A stretch of 64,000 bases of DNA from Aquirickettsiella gammari (lineage in GTDB: Bacteria > Pseudomonadota > Gammaproteobacteria > Diplorickettsiales > Diplorickettsiaceae), in contig OY969558.1 in the NCBI GenBank assembly GCA_963701065.1, positions 1,116,001 to 1,180,000 of the forward strand. The letters are read 5' to 3'. The notes below the pieces were generated by a model that was not told the DNA's origin, made no database searches, and saw only the letters and a list, made by a program, of their open reading frames with translations. The translations under genes were made by a program, and so were the position numbers. Numbering within the stretch: position 1 is the first letter of the stretch; every line of letters starts with the position of its first letter. Below, in pieces: positions 63,358-64,000 of this stretch.

Positions 63358-64000
63358 TTATTTCCCAACCATAACACTAGCGTTAGGGTTTACTTTAAAA
63401 CCACCGACACTAATAAGGGTGTCGCCTGCATGAAGCCCAGTGCTTAAACCGATTTTTCCGTCTTGATGAAAACGGATCGTAACCGGTGTTTTAATCGCTT
63501 TATGATCTATAATTCGATAAACGAAACTTCCGTTCTGATCTACATTGACGGCGGTTTCCGGCACGATGGCTAAGGTTTGTGCTTGACCAACTTGAATAGA
63601 TACATCCACAAAAGCACCAGGCAGTAATTGTTCTTGTGTATTATTGAGGCTTGCACGTATCGCTAAACTTCGTGTATCGCTATCGATTTGCGAATCTAAA
63701 GCATAAACCTTAGCCACAAAAATCTTATTGGGATAAGCGTCGGAATGTATTAAGACCTTACTTCCTATCGTAACTTGGCTGGCTTGTGTTCCGGGTATGT
63801 TAAAGTCGACTCTTAACGGATCAATAGCCTCTAAATTAGCGATAGGTTTACTCGGATCAATAAAGTCGCCTTGGTTGACCCCACGTAAACCAAGGCGACC
63901 ACTGAATGGCGCACGTATCAGTGTTTGATCGAATGCCGCTTGCATTTGGGCTTGTTTGGCTAGATTGGCGTGATAACTCGCTGCTAATTTGTCTAAATCT
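63358..64000 (-). CDS. RND periplasmic adaptor (AcrA/MexE type), partial
   Basis: The gene begins beyond base 64000; the frame stays open from there to the stop at 63358. Visible are the end of the alpha-hairpin (DLDKLAASYHANLAKQAQM), the lipoyl half-motif TLIRAPFSGRLGLRGVNQGDFIDP, the beta-barrel domain (VDFNIPGTQASQVTIG), and the membrane-proximal domain ending VGGFKVNPNASVMVGK. It bridges the inner-membrane pump to an outer-membrane channel. It is followed 5 bp later by the pump gene, with which it forms an operon. The start and signal peptide cannot be seen. Confidence 0.93.
   Translation of the reverse strand, partial: DLDKLAASYHANLAKQAQMQAAFDQTLIRAPFSGRLGLRGVNQGDFIDPSKPIANLEAIDPLRVDFNIPGTQASQVTIGSKVLIHSDAYPNKIFVAKVYALDSQIDSDTRSLAIRASLNNTQEQLLPGAFVDVSIQVGQAQTLAIVPETAVNVDQNGSFVYRIIDHKAIKTPVTIRFHQDGKIGLSTGLHAGDTLISVGGFKVNPNASVMVGK

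Overview
This is a stretch of AT-rich gammaproteobacterial chromosome. The protein families and local gene orders (lptF-lptG diverging from pepA, grpE diverging from nadK, secG followed by a Leu tRNA, ftsQ-ftsA-ftsZ-lpxC, a fadE-thiolase-fadB-type operon, and a giant NAD-glutamate dehydrogenase) fit Legionellales, probably a Coxiella/Rickettsiella-like intracellular lineage. The lineage call is an inference from gene content and base composition; I could not run a search. No insertion sequences, phage genes or CRISPR arrays were seen, and coding density is high.

Layout. 1-4.1 kb: nadE (partial), lptG and lptF on the minus strand, then pepA. 4.2-6.1 kb: a reduced minor-pilin operon, pilV-pilW-pilX. 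6.2-11.8 kb: a fatty-acid beta-oxidation operon. 11.8-18 kb, all minus: htpX, groEL-groES, an AmpG-type transporter, a glycine-zipper lipoprotein and recO. 18.2-27 kb: minD-minE without minC, a YciA thioesterase, an unknown protein with a bipartite nuclear-localisation-like motif, gph and ubiG, and NAD-glutamate dehydrogenase. 27.3-36.1 kb: the accessory highlight, a 2107-residue FkbH-PCP-C-A-PCP-TE megasynthase followed 33 bp later by a PAS-PAS hybrid histidine kinase. 36.2-44.3 kb: dnaE, then ftsQ-ftsA-ftsZ-lpxC. 44.3-50.8 kb: rnhA and a YafS-like methyltransferase, mltD, galU and ugd, thyA, greA. 50.9-56 kb: grpE-dnaK-dnaJ and divergent nadK. 56.1-64 kb: an unknown helical-repeat protein, tpiA, secG, tRNA-Leu(GAG), a secreted SnoaL-like protein, dapD and an RND efflux pump whose adaptor gene runs off the window.

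How the parts fit together. Most of the window is housekeeping: envelope assembly (LptFG, LpxC, MltD, AmpG, GalU/Ugd), division (MinDE, FtsQAZ), replication and repair (DnaE, RecO, RnhA, ThyA), protein quality control (GroESL, GrpE-DnaK-DnaJ, HtpX) and carbon use from lipids and amino acids (beta-oxidation, glutamate dehydrogenase). Three heat-shock (sigma32-type) promoters can be read directly, upstream of groES, grpE and dnaK, all with a 15-nt spacer.

The best candidate for an undescribed system is the single-gene synthetase with its adjacent sensor kinase. Its architecture predicts loading of a three-carbon glyceryl-type (or lactyl-type) starter from glycolysis, condensation with one probably valine-like amino acid, and thioesterase release. 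Two lineage-specific unknowns, at 19.86 kb and 56.14 kb, are candidate host-directed effectors.
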